Shown one piece after another: positions 21,428 to 35,400 of a stretch of DNA of 64,000 bases; position 1 is the stretch's first letter; each line of letters opens with the position of its first letter. The stretch lies in assembly GCF_021869535.1 (NCBI RefSeq), contig NW_026262659.1, positions 10,230,001-10,294,000 on the forward strand, written 5' to 3'. Source of the DNA: Mytilus californianus (Eukaryota; Mollusca; Bivalvia; Mytilida; Mytilidae). The translations under genes were made by a program, and so were the position numbers. The notes beneath the pieces were generated by a model. That model was given only the letters and a program-made list of their open reading frames with translations, was not told where the DNA came from and made no database searches.

Positions 21428-23010
21428 GTAAACATTTTAATTATTTTATTACAACAAACAATCTTAAATTCATTATCAGTTTCTCCTGCAACTGTTATAT
21501 AAAACTAAAACAAGATAACTATTTCTAAAAGGAACTAAAATACATTATACATGCATGTGTAGTGATTTAAGAACTCTATAATGAATGGATACAAAATTTA
21601 AATGTAAAGAACAAAATTAATGATTAAACCGTTTTATTGCATCAATTGGAACCAAACCTCTGGGTGATACACTTCTTAAGTTCTTGTTTTGAGTTTTAAG
21701 ATCAAACTTCAAACAATGCAACGATCTATTTCATAGTAAGATCACAGCAAGTGATTGTTACAGGGGATGCATTTAATGTAAATAAATACAATTCAGTCTG
21801 TAGGCAAAAACGTGTGAGGCTTATTGTCTAAAGCAACAGAAAGTAGAAAGCTTGAAAATACTGTAAGGTTTAAACCATAAAAACTTGCATTCAAATCTAT
21901 AGTTAGAACATTGACTATCTGTTAAAACGTAACCAGATATGCTACCGATTCATTATATTCCAACATCAATATATTTTCAACCTATATAAACCACATATCT
22001 GGTTAAATTGGAAAAATTCTTCGGTCATGAAGGGGTTCTGCTTAAACAGGTTTCACTGTATAAAGATAACTAGAATAATAGAATAAGAATACTAGTATGC
22101 AAATATGAGGACTAAAGAAACAATAGAAAGGACATCTTACTACTCAATAGGGAATGAACAGTGGACTACATCAAATATGCTAAAACAAATGATTCTTCGA
22201 TAGAAACATTGACAGAGGATTTAGACAAACAACAAACAAAGGTGATCATTTTATTTTATTACAACAAATAACCTTTATACATGACCAGCTTCTCCTGGAA
22301 CTGTTATATAACACTTAAATAAGATAACTTTCTCTAAAAGGAACTGAAATACTTTAAACTTATATTTGAACTAATTTTGGAACCATCATCTTGAAAGGTC
22401 ACAGAAAAATATAGGTGATCATTTAATTTTATTACAATAAAAACCCTTTAGATATGATCAGTTTCTCCTGGAACTGTTATATAACACTAAATTATAATAA
22501 CGATCTCTTTAAGGAACTGAAATACATGAAACTTATATTTATAATAATTTCCTAACCATTATTATGAAGGGTCACAGACAATGTATTGAAACAAATAATG
22601 CTTTGATTGGTATTCTTAAGTTCTGATATTTTTATGAATGAAGACAACGGAGACAAGCAGTCTGTCGGCACAAATGTCTAAAGCTTATTGTCTAAAGCAA
22701 CAGAATGTAGAAAATACGAAAATACGAAAAAAAAACATAAGAACTTACAATCAGACCAATATTTAGAATATTTTCAAATGTCTAAACAAGTCATGCGTTT
22801 GATTGATTCTGTTCCCCCAACATCAATTTATTTTCAATCTTTATAAACCCCACATATCTGGTTCAACTAAACAAATTATCTGACCCTAAAGAGGATTCTG
22901 CTGAAACAGGTTTCATTCTATAAAGATAACTGGAATAGAATAAGAATATGCAAATATGAGAATTAAAGATACCATGGAAAGGACATTTTACAACTAAATA
23001 GGAATAAACA
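21428..23010. repeat. Tandem duplication of an ~800-bp segment, plus a third short copy
   Basis: The blocks TTCTCCTG(C/G)AACTGTTATATA, AGCTTATTGTCTAAAGCAAC, CCACATATCTGGTT and GATAACTxGAATA recur in the same order starting at about 21428 and 22240, with a further local copy of the first block at 22412. Divergence is moderate. No open frame. It may be the distal downstream region of the minus-strand gene, or simply an old duplication. Confidence 0.6.
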
Positions 23011-26000
23011 CATTTTATAGCCTTTCCAATTCCTAAAAATAAGTACAGAAAGTACTATAGGCATATTTATTACAATTTCTAACTTTTGAATGACTTAAGG
23101 GGATTCATACCACACAGGAACATACTTAATCTGTAACCAATCTTCATACTCATTCCCTTGCTCTTTATTTGCCCAAATAATCCCTTTCAAAGAATGTAGT
23201 TAATTGACCTTCGAAGTCTTTCAAGAACCATATGACTATTTTCGCTTTTCATAAAGAAAAAGAGTTGGAAAATAGATTACAAATAAATAGTAGATTCAGA
23301 ATTCGTTAATTCGTTTAATAGATTGAAAGTTCCAAGAAATATTTGAAGACACTATGATATCTAAGAAGACAAGACAAGATACAAAAAACAAAGACGGCAG
23401 TTCTAGTATGGAGTAGCAAATTCAAAGGAGCTTACATATATTTCCTTTCCTTCCTGGTGTGAATTTGAAAACGAAATCTGACACAACAATAACACCTCAT
23501 TAGAAAAGAAAAAATTAAAATTACTTTTAACACTGCAAGATAGATTTGATCTCCGATGATGAAGTCCAAAAGATAAGAAGACTAATTGGATCAAACAGTA
23601 AAGGACGAATTGTACAAAATTGGAATAGGAAAATCATAAGAACTCATTTGACAGATGATATCATAAATTCCCCAAAAATAGACAATAAGTGAGTCTCCTT
23701 TGATGATGATACTTTTTATTTTCGTGTTTGACTTTGACAAAATGTAAAGAAGATGCCCAATTGTATCTCCTGTTAAGAGTCTTGTAAGTTTCTGTGATTT
23801 CAGCTGTTGAGTCGCATTAAGACATTGATAGCTTGGAATATGCAATAAGTATGACAAAACAAATGGAGACAAGGCAAGATAATGAATGGAGATTCAAGGT
23901 GATCATATATTTTGATATAGCAGTCAATTTTCACAGAAGGTGTTTCATAACATCAGAATGATGTTTAAATAAAATAACCCATTTTATAGAATCAGAAAAG
24001 AATACCCGAATAAGAAATGGAAAATCAAATAAGCTATATCAATAAAACATGAATGAATATATCTTTAAATCAAAACATATCCAAACGAAGAATGCATTCA
24101 CTTTGAAACTGTTTAAAACTGCAAACAAAGTGTCAATAACATCATACCATAACACAACCTAGGAACACAATTCCTGCCTTTTTTCATAAATATATCTACA
24201 AATTTCCATGCACCTTAATAAAACATAACAATCATTAATGGACAAAAAACTTTCTAGTTAAGTAATATAACCTCTAACCAGCCTGTATTGCTCAATTGGA
24301 TTGATTCCTATTACCAGTAATTCTATTTGTAACCCTGTAAAATCTCATTTGGTTCAGAAGAATAAATGTATACAAGATTTCCAGGATTTTTTAAAACTTC
24401 ATTTCAAAATTGATTAGAATGAAGGCATGATACTGGCTACGGATAAGCCCTGTTTTCAAGCCAAAATCATCCGTTTTCAAGCCAAGATTATTTTAGTAAA
24501 TTTTAGTAAGCTGAATGTTTCATTCAGTATTCTATTCTAAAATAATGTTTATTAATTTGTCTTTCAAATTACTTTTTTAAGATTTGTTTTGGAATTCTTG
24601 TCCAAATTCAGTTTTTAAAAAGAAGTTGCACATGATGTGCTAAGCATGCCACACTTGTAATCCAAAGTATTTGAAAACAGGAAGCAGGTGTCTTACAAAT
24701 CTCAAAAGTGCTTACACATTACACATTATCAAGTGTCAAACTTCATACCGGATATAAAGTCATTAGATTCAACATATTGGAATATATATAAGTAATATGC
24801 AAACAGGTAGAAGGTAGTTGATGGATCTGTTAAGCACTCATGCATTACAACATGTCACTGTCAAGCTGCTGGTGAAATAAGAAGTGTTTCTGTTGAGTAG
24901 TACAGGAGATACATGTGGAAAAAATGTAAATAAGGAGATATGGTAAAATTGCCATTGAATTACAGGCTCCTTACTTGGGACAGGGACATCAAGAATATGG
25001 TTGGCTAAAACATGCTTGTAAGCTGAAAGCATTATCCTTATCTGGGACAGTGGTGTTACAGCACATCATAATAAACAAACTGTAAAAATCAGTTGGCAAT
25101 GACTCGACTCATTTGATTGGCACAAAACACAAATACAAAAGATGCAAAGTACGGATCTAAGAGTACTCTCAGTTACTGATAGCTAGTTCAAAGCTAATTA
25201 CAACTAAAACATAAATTATGTCCCTTTCATATTTTCCAATATTTTTTCTCCCAAATTCAAGTTAAAGAAATTTGCAAACAAGAAATATATCTGAGAAAAA
25301 AAGTAGGAAAAAAAATGCACCCTTGTTCAACTCATTAAAAAAGATTTGTTGGAAGAGCAGACAGACAAGTTCCTTGCAATATAGCTTAGGGATAAGATGA
25401 AGAATGCCAAGTTTGCAAATAATAAAGGTCACATTTAGCACAATTCTCAATGGATGAAAAATAAACTTTTATTCCTAATAGCATGAAAGCATTTGGTCCA
25501 TTACGGGACTTTTTAAAAAACAAATTGATTTTTTGTTTGATGACATGTCTCTTTACATAAATTTGAAAGTAGATGCAAGCAAGGTGAATTGCCTTATTGT
25601 TTATTTTGGCCTCTACATGCCAAGTTCAGCAAAAACAGCAGCCATTTCTACCTATAACTTATGATGAGTTCAACGAATGTTATATATACATTTTCTAAGC
25701 CATTTTCTGTTTTTAACTAGAAAACAGATATGTACTCTTATATGCTCATACTGTATAAACTTTGTTAAAAAGGATTATATCATAACAATAGAAAAATATC
25801 ATTTATATTTCTACAACAGCCAAAACTTTTTGATTAATTGTTAAATTATACTTCAATAAATTCTAAAACCAAATCAACAAAAAAACACTACAATTTAAAC
25901 CAATAAAAATAGCAATGCGGTGATAGAACCGTACATATTTGCAACAAAACTTAAAAACAACTTCAACACATATGAAAAAGGTACATCAAGTTAATATGAT

Positions 26001-26409
26001 CTCCATTGCTTCCAATCAATAGATTAAAAATACATAAATGTTAAATTATGAACAAGTATTTGCTTAAATGATAATTTGCTCTCATAAACAGTCATGTTAT
26101 ACTATCAATAACTGATATTCCCTTTGATCCTTTCTCTTAGTAACAAAAGTTTTGTTCTCATTAACTACAATCCTTCACACATTAGTCAATGCTGTTGTTA
26201 CTCTTAATAGCTTCACATAATCAAGTCTTGATTGTTGTTACTGCAATAACCTCTATATATAAACGTTACTGCAATAACCTCTATATATGTTAATATGTAT
26301 ATTATCCTTTCTTCTTACTCAACAGACCAGCATGCCATCTGTTGATGACTTAATTGTTATACTTCTGGTAATACATTCAGTGATATAAAGATGTGAAACT
26401 GTGGTAGTT
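23011..26409. other. No gene recognised; 3' flank or UTR of the minus-strand gene
   Basis: AT-rich sequence without a coding pattern on either strand; the short frames here show no domains. A doubled GTTACTGCAATAACCTCTAT occurs at 26237-26290. The 3' untranslated region of the RRM gene should lie just below 26410, but I could not fix a polyadenylation site. Confidence 0.4.
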
Positions 26410-26433
26410 TCAATTTTTCCAAATCTTCTGCAG
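26410..26433 (-). CDS. RRM gene putative terminal exon
   Basis: Acceptor GTATTTCAG at 26434-26442. In phase 0 it encodes seven residues (LQKIWKN) then TGA. Other phases stay open longer (AEDLEKLKL...), so if a further exon lies in the 5.4 kb intron the true end would differ. This is the weakest exon of the model. Confidence 0.35.
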   Translation of the reverse strand: MQKIWKN

Positions 26434-29400
26434 CTGAAATACAAACAAAAGTTCATTTCACTGGAAGAACTTAGTAATCAACCTAGCTGGAAAATTTGAC
26501 ACCTTATTTAATGTCCACTGGAACTAAATTCCAGTTAGCAATGTTTGTGCTACAACAGCATACATTTCCATATGATTGATGAGACGTAAAAGCTTCATCA
26601 GATCATTGTTTTGATGTTCTAAACTTGCTAGAAGCAATATTTTTCAAGTCTTGGTAACTTTGCATCATCAGTTATAATTTCATGTATAAAGCTTGCATTT
26701 GTATTCAAGAAGCTGGTAATACAAATAGTATTGACTAAAGTCCAAAGGTGGTGAACATGTAAAAACTAATTCACCTCGAACTAAAGACATATTCACAACT
26801 GGGTTGTAACTGGTGAGTTAATTAACAAACTTGTGTTGTTGTTTTACTCAGAACTTAGATAAATGTTAACCTAAGTCAGCCAGTGTGCGTAAACTAGGCT
26901 GTATGTACCTTCTTTGATGTAGGTGTGTTAGACTACAATAAACACAAATCTTTCAAGCTATGTGCTTCTTCCAGTACAAGGTGTTTACTTGTTGTAAAAA
27001 AAATAATTACCGGTAGAAGTAACCTTTATCTCACAACTGAAAGTACTCAAAAACTGAAATCTGTGGTATGAGAAATTGAAAGAAGACAATGACACAAAGA
27101 TTCTAAGACCTATAACTTGTCAAGTCATAATATGTACATAATAAACTGTTTACACAGACATATGTCTCACTTGTTGGCATAAAATTCAGAAAAAGCCACT
27201 ATGATGGACAGCAACATTGCTACATTAATTCAAAGTTGCTGGACCATGATCTAATGGGCAGGGTCTAGAAATGATAGACAAACTGAGATGTACATGATCT
27301 AATGGGCAGGGTCTAGAAATGATGGACAAACTGAGATGTATAGACAGTAATGTAACTTTATAGAAAATATCATGGTCTATTGTAAGTAGTTCCTATCAAT
27401 CTAACTTAAGGCGAAATGTACGTAATTAACTACTCCACAGAATTTTTATAAATTTTACATGTGGATTCTGCTTGTAAAAATACATCACACAATAAAATAA
27501 AAAAAGGGGGTAACCGTTTTCGTTTTTCAGATACAAGCTGTTGAAATTAACAGCATGATAAGCCAAAAATACAAAGGATATATAGGGAAAATCATAAAAA
27601 TCGGCAGATATTTTTACTTTATCAAGATTTTCTAATTCGTTGCTCCACAGAATTTTTTTAAAAATCGATATGCGATTCAAAAATGAACGACGAACCCATT
27701 GGTGCAAAGAAAGTCCTTAGCAACCGTGCTAGTTTTCAAGCTATATCCTGTGGAAGTTTGATTTCTAGCGGAAAGAATAAAAACAATCGGCGACGTTATT
27801 GATGTCCTCTGTAACGTCATCACAATTTCTACTCTATAACGCTATTATACCGTACAGTGTCGTAACAAAATCGTGAGTGTGTATAACCCATTTTCCTAAT
27901 TATTGCAAATGCTCAAGCGTTAATTTCTGTGTCATTTGGACTCTTGTGGAGAGTTGTCTTATTGGCAATCATGCCACATGTTCTTTTTTTATATTGTAAT
28001 GTTCTAATAATTATGAATCAAATATCAAGTTTAAAATTGTCCCAGTAAACACAGCGTTGACAGAATGATTCTATACGTATTTAAATAATCGGTTATAATA
28101 TTGGGATCGCGTACACACGTCTTTTTTAAAATCTTATTTCTGCATGTTTGTATTTTAAAAAAGTGAATATAATTTGCTGCATCTTTTCATCCTCACCATT
28201 TCCGGCGCTATTCGAGGGATTGCGCACAAAGCCCATTTTTGTCAGGTTCACACGAGTGCACGTGACACAACTCTGCAATTTCATTTTAAAAATTTCCTGT
28301 CTCGATCGCTTTCCCTTTTCTTTAACTACACGACAAAGCATGATTTAATGTTTGCTGGAGATTTTAAGTAAAAAAGGAAATAATTTTTTGTTCCATAATT
28401 TGTTTAATATCCACATGCACGACTCCCAAAAAAATAAGAAAACTGCATCTGCATATTATCTTGAGAATTTTTATGACTGTAATAAGGTCAAAGAAGAACC
28501 CGCATATGAATTTTAGCAAAGTAAAACAGATCGGAGTTTTAACTTCACGTAGCACAGATCATTCCCAGTATTAGCCTTAGCATTGCGTATATTGTGTATA
28601 ATGCTATAGCATTGTGTATTGTGTAATGCTAAAGCTTTGTGCATAGTGATATGCTATAAATTAATGTACTGGTGCAATGCTATAAGAATGTACCAAGAGC
28701 GATGCTATACGAGTTTACCTAGTATAGTGCCATACAAATTGTTCCTGTATATAATGCAAATGAATTGCAGTTTTGTTAATATAATATGAACATAAGGAGC
28801 TGTGGTATGATTGCAAATGAGACAACTATCTGCCACGTTTAAGGTAGATCGGGTGTCTTTTTCTGAGCGTCCGTTCTGATCACGTTAATTGCAAAAACTT
28901 TTTTGTTTTAAAAATATTTTACCAAGTATCATTTAATATACAACAAAATACCTAAAACTTGAATTTTAAAGATTGAACTATCAAGAAAGTAAGTGTCGTA
29001 AAGTATATTTAAAATTTTTGGTGATTTTTTCAAGAAAATAAGGCCCGTGACCCCTTATTTTTATTTGATATTTCGGAGTTATTAATGAAAAGCAATTCTC
29101 TCATCGAATTTTAGCCAATTCTATCGTTTAATGTTTCCGCAATAAGGAAAACTTAAGTTTCCCCTATATCAACAATATAAAATAACCCAAATTTCGTTAA
29201 TTTCAATGTGTTATTACGAAAAAACAAGGTCCGTGATCCCGAGTTTTTATATTGAAATTAAAAATTACATTGACACAGAAGTCTTACAGAAGTTTAAGAA
29301 AAATCTATCGTCCAACATTTAGACACCCCATGCAGCTACCTTAAAGGATGTGGATGTAAGCAATTGTTATAGGCAATCATACGGCCTTCAACAATGAGAA

Positions 29401-32400
29401 AATCCATACCGTATATAGTTGCCGGGTTATAAAAAGCCCCGACATTGTAGAACTATTATTCTTCACCCCTACCCCTTCTTCCCCTACCTTATACTACTGC
29501 TGAATGATACACAAAAGCACAACAAAAGAGAACAAATTTCGCTATCCCTTCGAAATCGGAATTTGATTAAGAAAAAATAACACGTTCTATTTTATCATAC
29601 ATGTGTAGTTTCAGTTTTAACCATGGTTCTAAATTTAGATTTTACTTTCCCCAAAAATTGCGGACGGAATAGAAGACACCTGTTTATTTTCTGCACCTTG
29701 AAAACTGAGATTTGGATGACATAGATTTTACATATTCTGAGATAAATGTAATAGTGAACAATTCTTAGTTTCTGAGTGTGTAATGTTTTGTGGACGGAAT
29801 CTGATGGGTTTTTTTTTGCTGTTGGCTTTTTCTTCGGCTTATAAATGTTGTACTAGTGGTCGATTACCCCTTAGTATCTTTTATACTTTTTACATAAATA
29901 ATAAAATATAAAACATCATAAAAATTTCAATTGCATAAAAACGGACATGCCAACGTCTTTCTTGTTCAAGACACAAATTCACATGCAATATAATTATTCG
30001 TTACCTACAATTTTACGCTACAGGATCTACAGTACACTGTGCATTTCATTCAAAACTATGGTTTTTCAAAAACTATTGTGGGGTCAATTCTGGTTTGATT
30101 TTAATGAATTTGATACAAATAGAAGCAGAATTGTCACTGTTTTTTTTTTTTATTTGGTTATAATTTTGTTGTTTAGGCGTTTTTACCTTCTGTTGAAATA
30201 AACACGAGTCGTATTGTGTACCTGCTCCTGCGTGTCTAAAACAAAAACAGTGGTAATAGAGTCAGACTAACTCACAATAGGATACTCAGATTTCTGATTG
30301 GAGTCATTCTAATTATTTCTTTGAAGTTTTGAGATAGCACATGAATACTTGTTTGAATTCATGATAGACCGCACGAAGTCATTTCTCTTTCATGTGCCCA
30401 TTTTTCCTTTCTTGGAGTAGGGGAGATAACCCGCGTAACTAACGACGCACGTTTTTTATCCTGAATTCCGCTAGAGGCGTGCAATTACGTACACTTCGCC
30501 TTAAGCAGAAAACTTAACATTAATAAACTGTTATCACAGAGATATGTCTCGCCTTTTTGTAATTTTGATAATGCAAATGTTGAAATTAAAATAGCAATAC
30601 TTTAACATATAAGTTATGCAAATGTTCAAAGTCGATGAACCATGACTGAAGGTACATGGCTAAACAATATCCATGGAATGAGATGTACCAATGCTAATAC
30701 AACTGCATACCAAATACCATTTACTTATTATAAGTCGTTCCCTTTAAACAAACCTAAACACAAACATTAACTTGTAAACTATGTAAAAGTTTCAAAGTCA
30801 ATGAACCATGATCAGGGGTGGGGCTCCATGGAAACTATACTTGCAAATGCCAATAAATTTGCATACCAAATATCATTGACTTAACATTAGCAGTTCATCT
30901 TAAACTGATCTAATCACAAACTAATACATGTACTAATACATGTAAACTAAGCAAAAGTTTCAAAGTAAAAAGACCATGACTGAGGGGGCTGGGCCAAATA
31001 TTCTCCATTGAAATGAGATGTGCTAATGCTTATACAGCTGAACACCAATTTAACATTGGCCAACCACTAATGGTTCCCCTTGAACTGACCTAATCACAAA
31101 CTAATACATGTTAACTTCGCAAAATTTTCAAAGTCTATAGACCATGACTAAGGGGGTGGAGCCAAATAGTCTCCATGGAAATGAGATATGCCAATGCTTA
31201 TACAATTGCATACCAAATATCATTGACCTATCACTAGTGGTTCCCCATAAATTGACCTAATCACAAACTAATACATGTAAACTATGAAAAGTTTCAAAGT
31301 CAATAGACCTTGACTGAGGGGGCGGGGCCAAATAATCTCCATGGTAATGAGATGTGCCAATGCTAATACAACTGCATACCAAATATCATTGACCTAACTA
31401 ATACATTGTTGATGCCGCCGTTGCCGACGCCGGAAACAGCATACGTATGTCTCGCTTTTTGACTCCGTCAAGGCGAGACAAAAATTGCTTATTAATAGAA
31501 TGTGATTGGACCAGGACCTAGGAGCAGCGCCTCAAGATATTTCCTTAAACTGATATGAACTGATAGTAATTCAACTTATAACAAAATATCATTGATCTAT
31601 ATCAAGTAGATCCTATCAAACTATGTTAAGCAGAAAACTTAACACTGAAAATTGCTAGTAAATTCACTATACCATGATCAAATTAACTCAAGCAGAAAAC
31701 TTAACAATTGTTGACACCGTTGACGTCGCAGCCGTCGCCAGAATAGCTATCCCTATGTCTTGCTTTCCACAACAACTTTTGTCCCAGCAAGACAAAAACT
31801 TATTTAGTATAGAAAAGGTTTAAACACATCTGATATACCTATATGTTTCCAGTAAGTTTACCTGTTTAAGATATGAGAAGTTAATTGCCTCAGTTGTACA
31901 GCTATCCTGATCAGATTTACGTGAACCATCAGTTGACAGATTATCTTTGTTCAATGAAGGTACACCTAAAATATATATCAAATGTATATATATATCAATA
32001 ATATATACACGATTTAATAACAACATCTTCATATAATACCATCTTATATTAGTATCGTTGTGCAAATCTCTAGACTTATATTAATATTATATATATATTG
32101 ATTATATTAAATATATATCATAATAGTATTATTTACTATTAAAAGTAAATATAAAAATTTAAATACTCTTCTATTTAAAAAGAATTGTTCTACTGTACAT
32201 ATTATGTGAAACAAATAAATGTTAATATCACATGTGTTAACCGTAATCCAATAACAGTTATAGACTCCAAATAGTATTTTCCTTAGAGAGTGCATGAACA
32301 AAGTCAGTAGTGTGACAACAACTCCAATTAACCAACAGATACTCTGTTATTTGCTTTCCATTTTTCTTATGATTTCAACTTTTAAAAAAAATATTAAAAG

Positions 32401-35400
32401 CTTAACCATTTAGACTGACTTTGTTTTTGTATATAATTTACACTCAAGAATTGAAATTTAAAATAAGTTATGCAATGATAAGTAATTTCTCAGTGGGAAT
32501 CAGTTACTATTCCACCTGAGGGCAGATACACAATAACTTTCTTGCTTTACCTATGTGGACTCATTCATCATTAGAGCTTAATTGTGGCAACTTAAATTTG
32601 GTAAATTGTGTAGTCCAATACATTGCTCTCTAATTATTGTTTACTTAACAAATTGTTCATATTTAATATGACTTGTACATCAGCAGAATTATTAATGAAT
32701 CAAGTAAATTAAAAATCCAAGTATTTTCCTTTCCTTTCCTTAATACATTAAAATATTTCAATTAATTTTATTCGACTTACTTAATCTTTAATCTAGGAAA
32801 AATTTTAAGTTTCATTCGGTTTTTATTAAATTATAAACTTAACTATAACTTGTCTTACAGAAATACTTTTCATTTTTCTCATCACATGACTCTCTATCAT
32901 CTGAATGTCCACCTGGCATTGACCATTTCTGATATTCAGAATCTTTTTCTTTTCCCCAACTTGCACAAGCTCCATGACTTGTAGGATCATTATGGGATTG
33001 CTCTGTTTCCTCTTGATCAGTGGAATGACTGTATAATATGCTTTTAGCTTTTGTATGGACTAGATAAGGAGGGTTACCATGTGATGACGCATTGTTTGAA
33101 TATTCTGAAGTACATGTTTCTGAATGCGAAGATTGCTTGTTAGAATGTTCTGTGGTATTTTGATGCATCGAATTATGGGCATGTGATGGCCATTTGTTTG
33201 AATATTCTGTACTATTTTCCTTAAAGGATTTACTCTGTAATGACCCCTTGTTCCATTGTTTTGCTGTATCGAACTGTTTTTTCCTATGATAAGCTACTCT
33301 CATATCCAGCTCTTTATAAAACTTTTCAAATGCTTCCACTGCTCCTCTCTTAGATATAAACCTCACAAAGATCATACTGAAATGATAGAGAACTATTACA
33401 GTAGTTATAAGACAATCCCTGACATGAGAGAAACAGTTACTTGATAATACTGAAAACCCCTGGTGAGTTATTGAATTATAAAAATACAGCTAACCACTAT
33501 TACCTTAAGACTTTAAACTCTTATCATATTTTGTTATTTCTGTACTGTATTCTCACTTTAATTTACTAAATTCTTCATGGATAGTAAAAACATGGAACTA
33601 TTCTACTGACACATCAAAGGTCCAATAAAATAAAACCATTAAAGAATTTGAACTACTAACCTGTTTTACTGCTCAAAAAGAAAGTAAATCTATAATACAT
33701 TTTTTTTCAGTCACCATCAAGAAATGGTTTGTTGATATAATGTATCTGGATCTCAAAACACTTGTGACATGTAATTGTATATCTAGATACCAGAATAGTT
33801 GTCTGAATTGTGATTTAACCAATTATGGGTATGGAATCAAACAGGGGCATTTCTTGCAAAGCAGGCGATGATTATCCTATAGACGCATCTAGTCTCCTTC
33901 CTTGTTTGGTTTTACTATGAGTTGTATCTTCCATTGGAACACCTTTCAACTATTGGTGTCTCTAATTTATATAGTGTTGTAGTGCATAACTCTCTAAATT
34001 CATATTAAAATTCGAATTTGAAAAAAAGGTTAAATGACTGGAAAATTTTGGCAAACTTGATGTGTCGGAATGACAGGAATTCTATCTCTCGCAAAAAAGC
34101 CATGTTAAGGAGTGGAAATTTGAGAATGAATGTCTGTATAACTTTTATTAACGAAATTTTCAAAGTCCAAAACCTGTAATTTCAGCACAAATCAGTGGAG
34201 CAGAACCAGACGCAAACTCAATTTGTAACTCATCATTGTAGACACACATATTAAAAATCAGCTCACTATGTAAAGGTGTTTGGAAAAAAGTCTGTATAAC
34301 TATTCGTTGCGGAACGACGGAATGACAAAATGACGGATAAGAGTAAAGCTATATGACCCTGACAATTTTGTTGCAGGGCAATAAAAATGGTTACCATATT
34401 CATATACTTTCCTCATGTCCCAGGTTAGTGGTTGTCTTTAATCACAACTTAATGTTTTATTGTAGAGAATTTTGTGGTATCCGCAGACCTTTGATAGTCT
34501 CTACAATTTTTGTGATTTAGATAATAATCTGAAATATTTTACTTTTGTTGAAGAATATGTGACAAAATAGGTAAAAAAAAAAATTTATTGTTTACGGAAA
34601 ATGACGATCATTAATTTATCACATTCAAATTTTTATCGATCCCTATAAATTAGCAATGTGTTTAATGGTTTTGGGGGAAGAGTTGCACAATTAGGTGGTT
34701 TTACATCTTACAGTCTATCCAAACTATTTTTGCAAAAAATTCTGCTCAATCCGGTGTGAGGGGCTGTCTTAAACATGCACTAAAGTGAGAGTTTGTTTTT
34801 TTGCTCGGTGTTGAAAGCCTCACTGCGACTTTAAGATGAGGAACAGCAATAAAAGCACTGTTCCTTTGCCTTTTGTGCTTTTTGCTGGGCAAACTGATTT
34901 TGTGACATGGATGGATACCCCGTATCCTTTGTTTTTATATTCTATTAAATTGGATCAAACAATCTGATGAAATTATCAATAGAGTTTTCATATACCGAAT
35001 TGTTCATTCTTAATAGTTTTTAAAAGATTGGACAGTTAGGATGATCTGAAAGTGTCTTCCTGTAATGTTATTGCCAATTTTAACACCCTATCCTTAGATA
35101 ACTTAAGCTTAGTGATAGGCTTTGTATCAAGAAATATACTGAAAGATAAAAACTGTGGACCTTGAATCCAAATAGAACAATATCATTAGGTTGGGGTATA
35201 TTTTAAGGTTGTACATAACACTACAGGGAGTTAACTCTGTAAAAATCAGCTGAACATTTTAATCACGTTCTACTGTTAAGGAAATATTAAGCTTCCCAAT
35301 GATCAAAATTAGTGTTTGTCAAACTGCTATATATCCAATGAAATATTTCTGATAAAGTGTGTGGTTCAAGTTTTTTGAAATTTTTACTTTTTTTGTCAAA

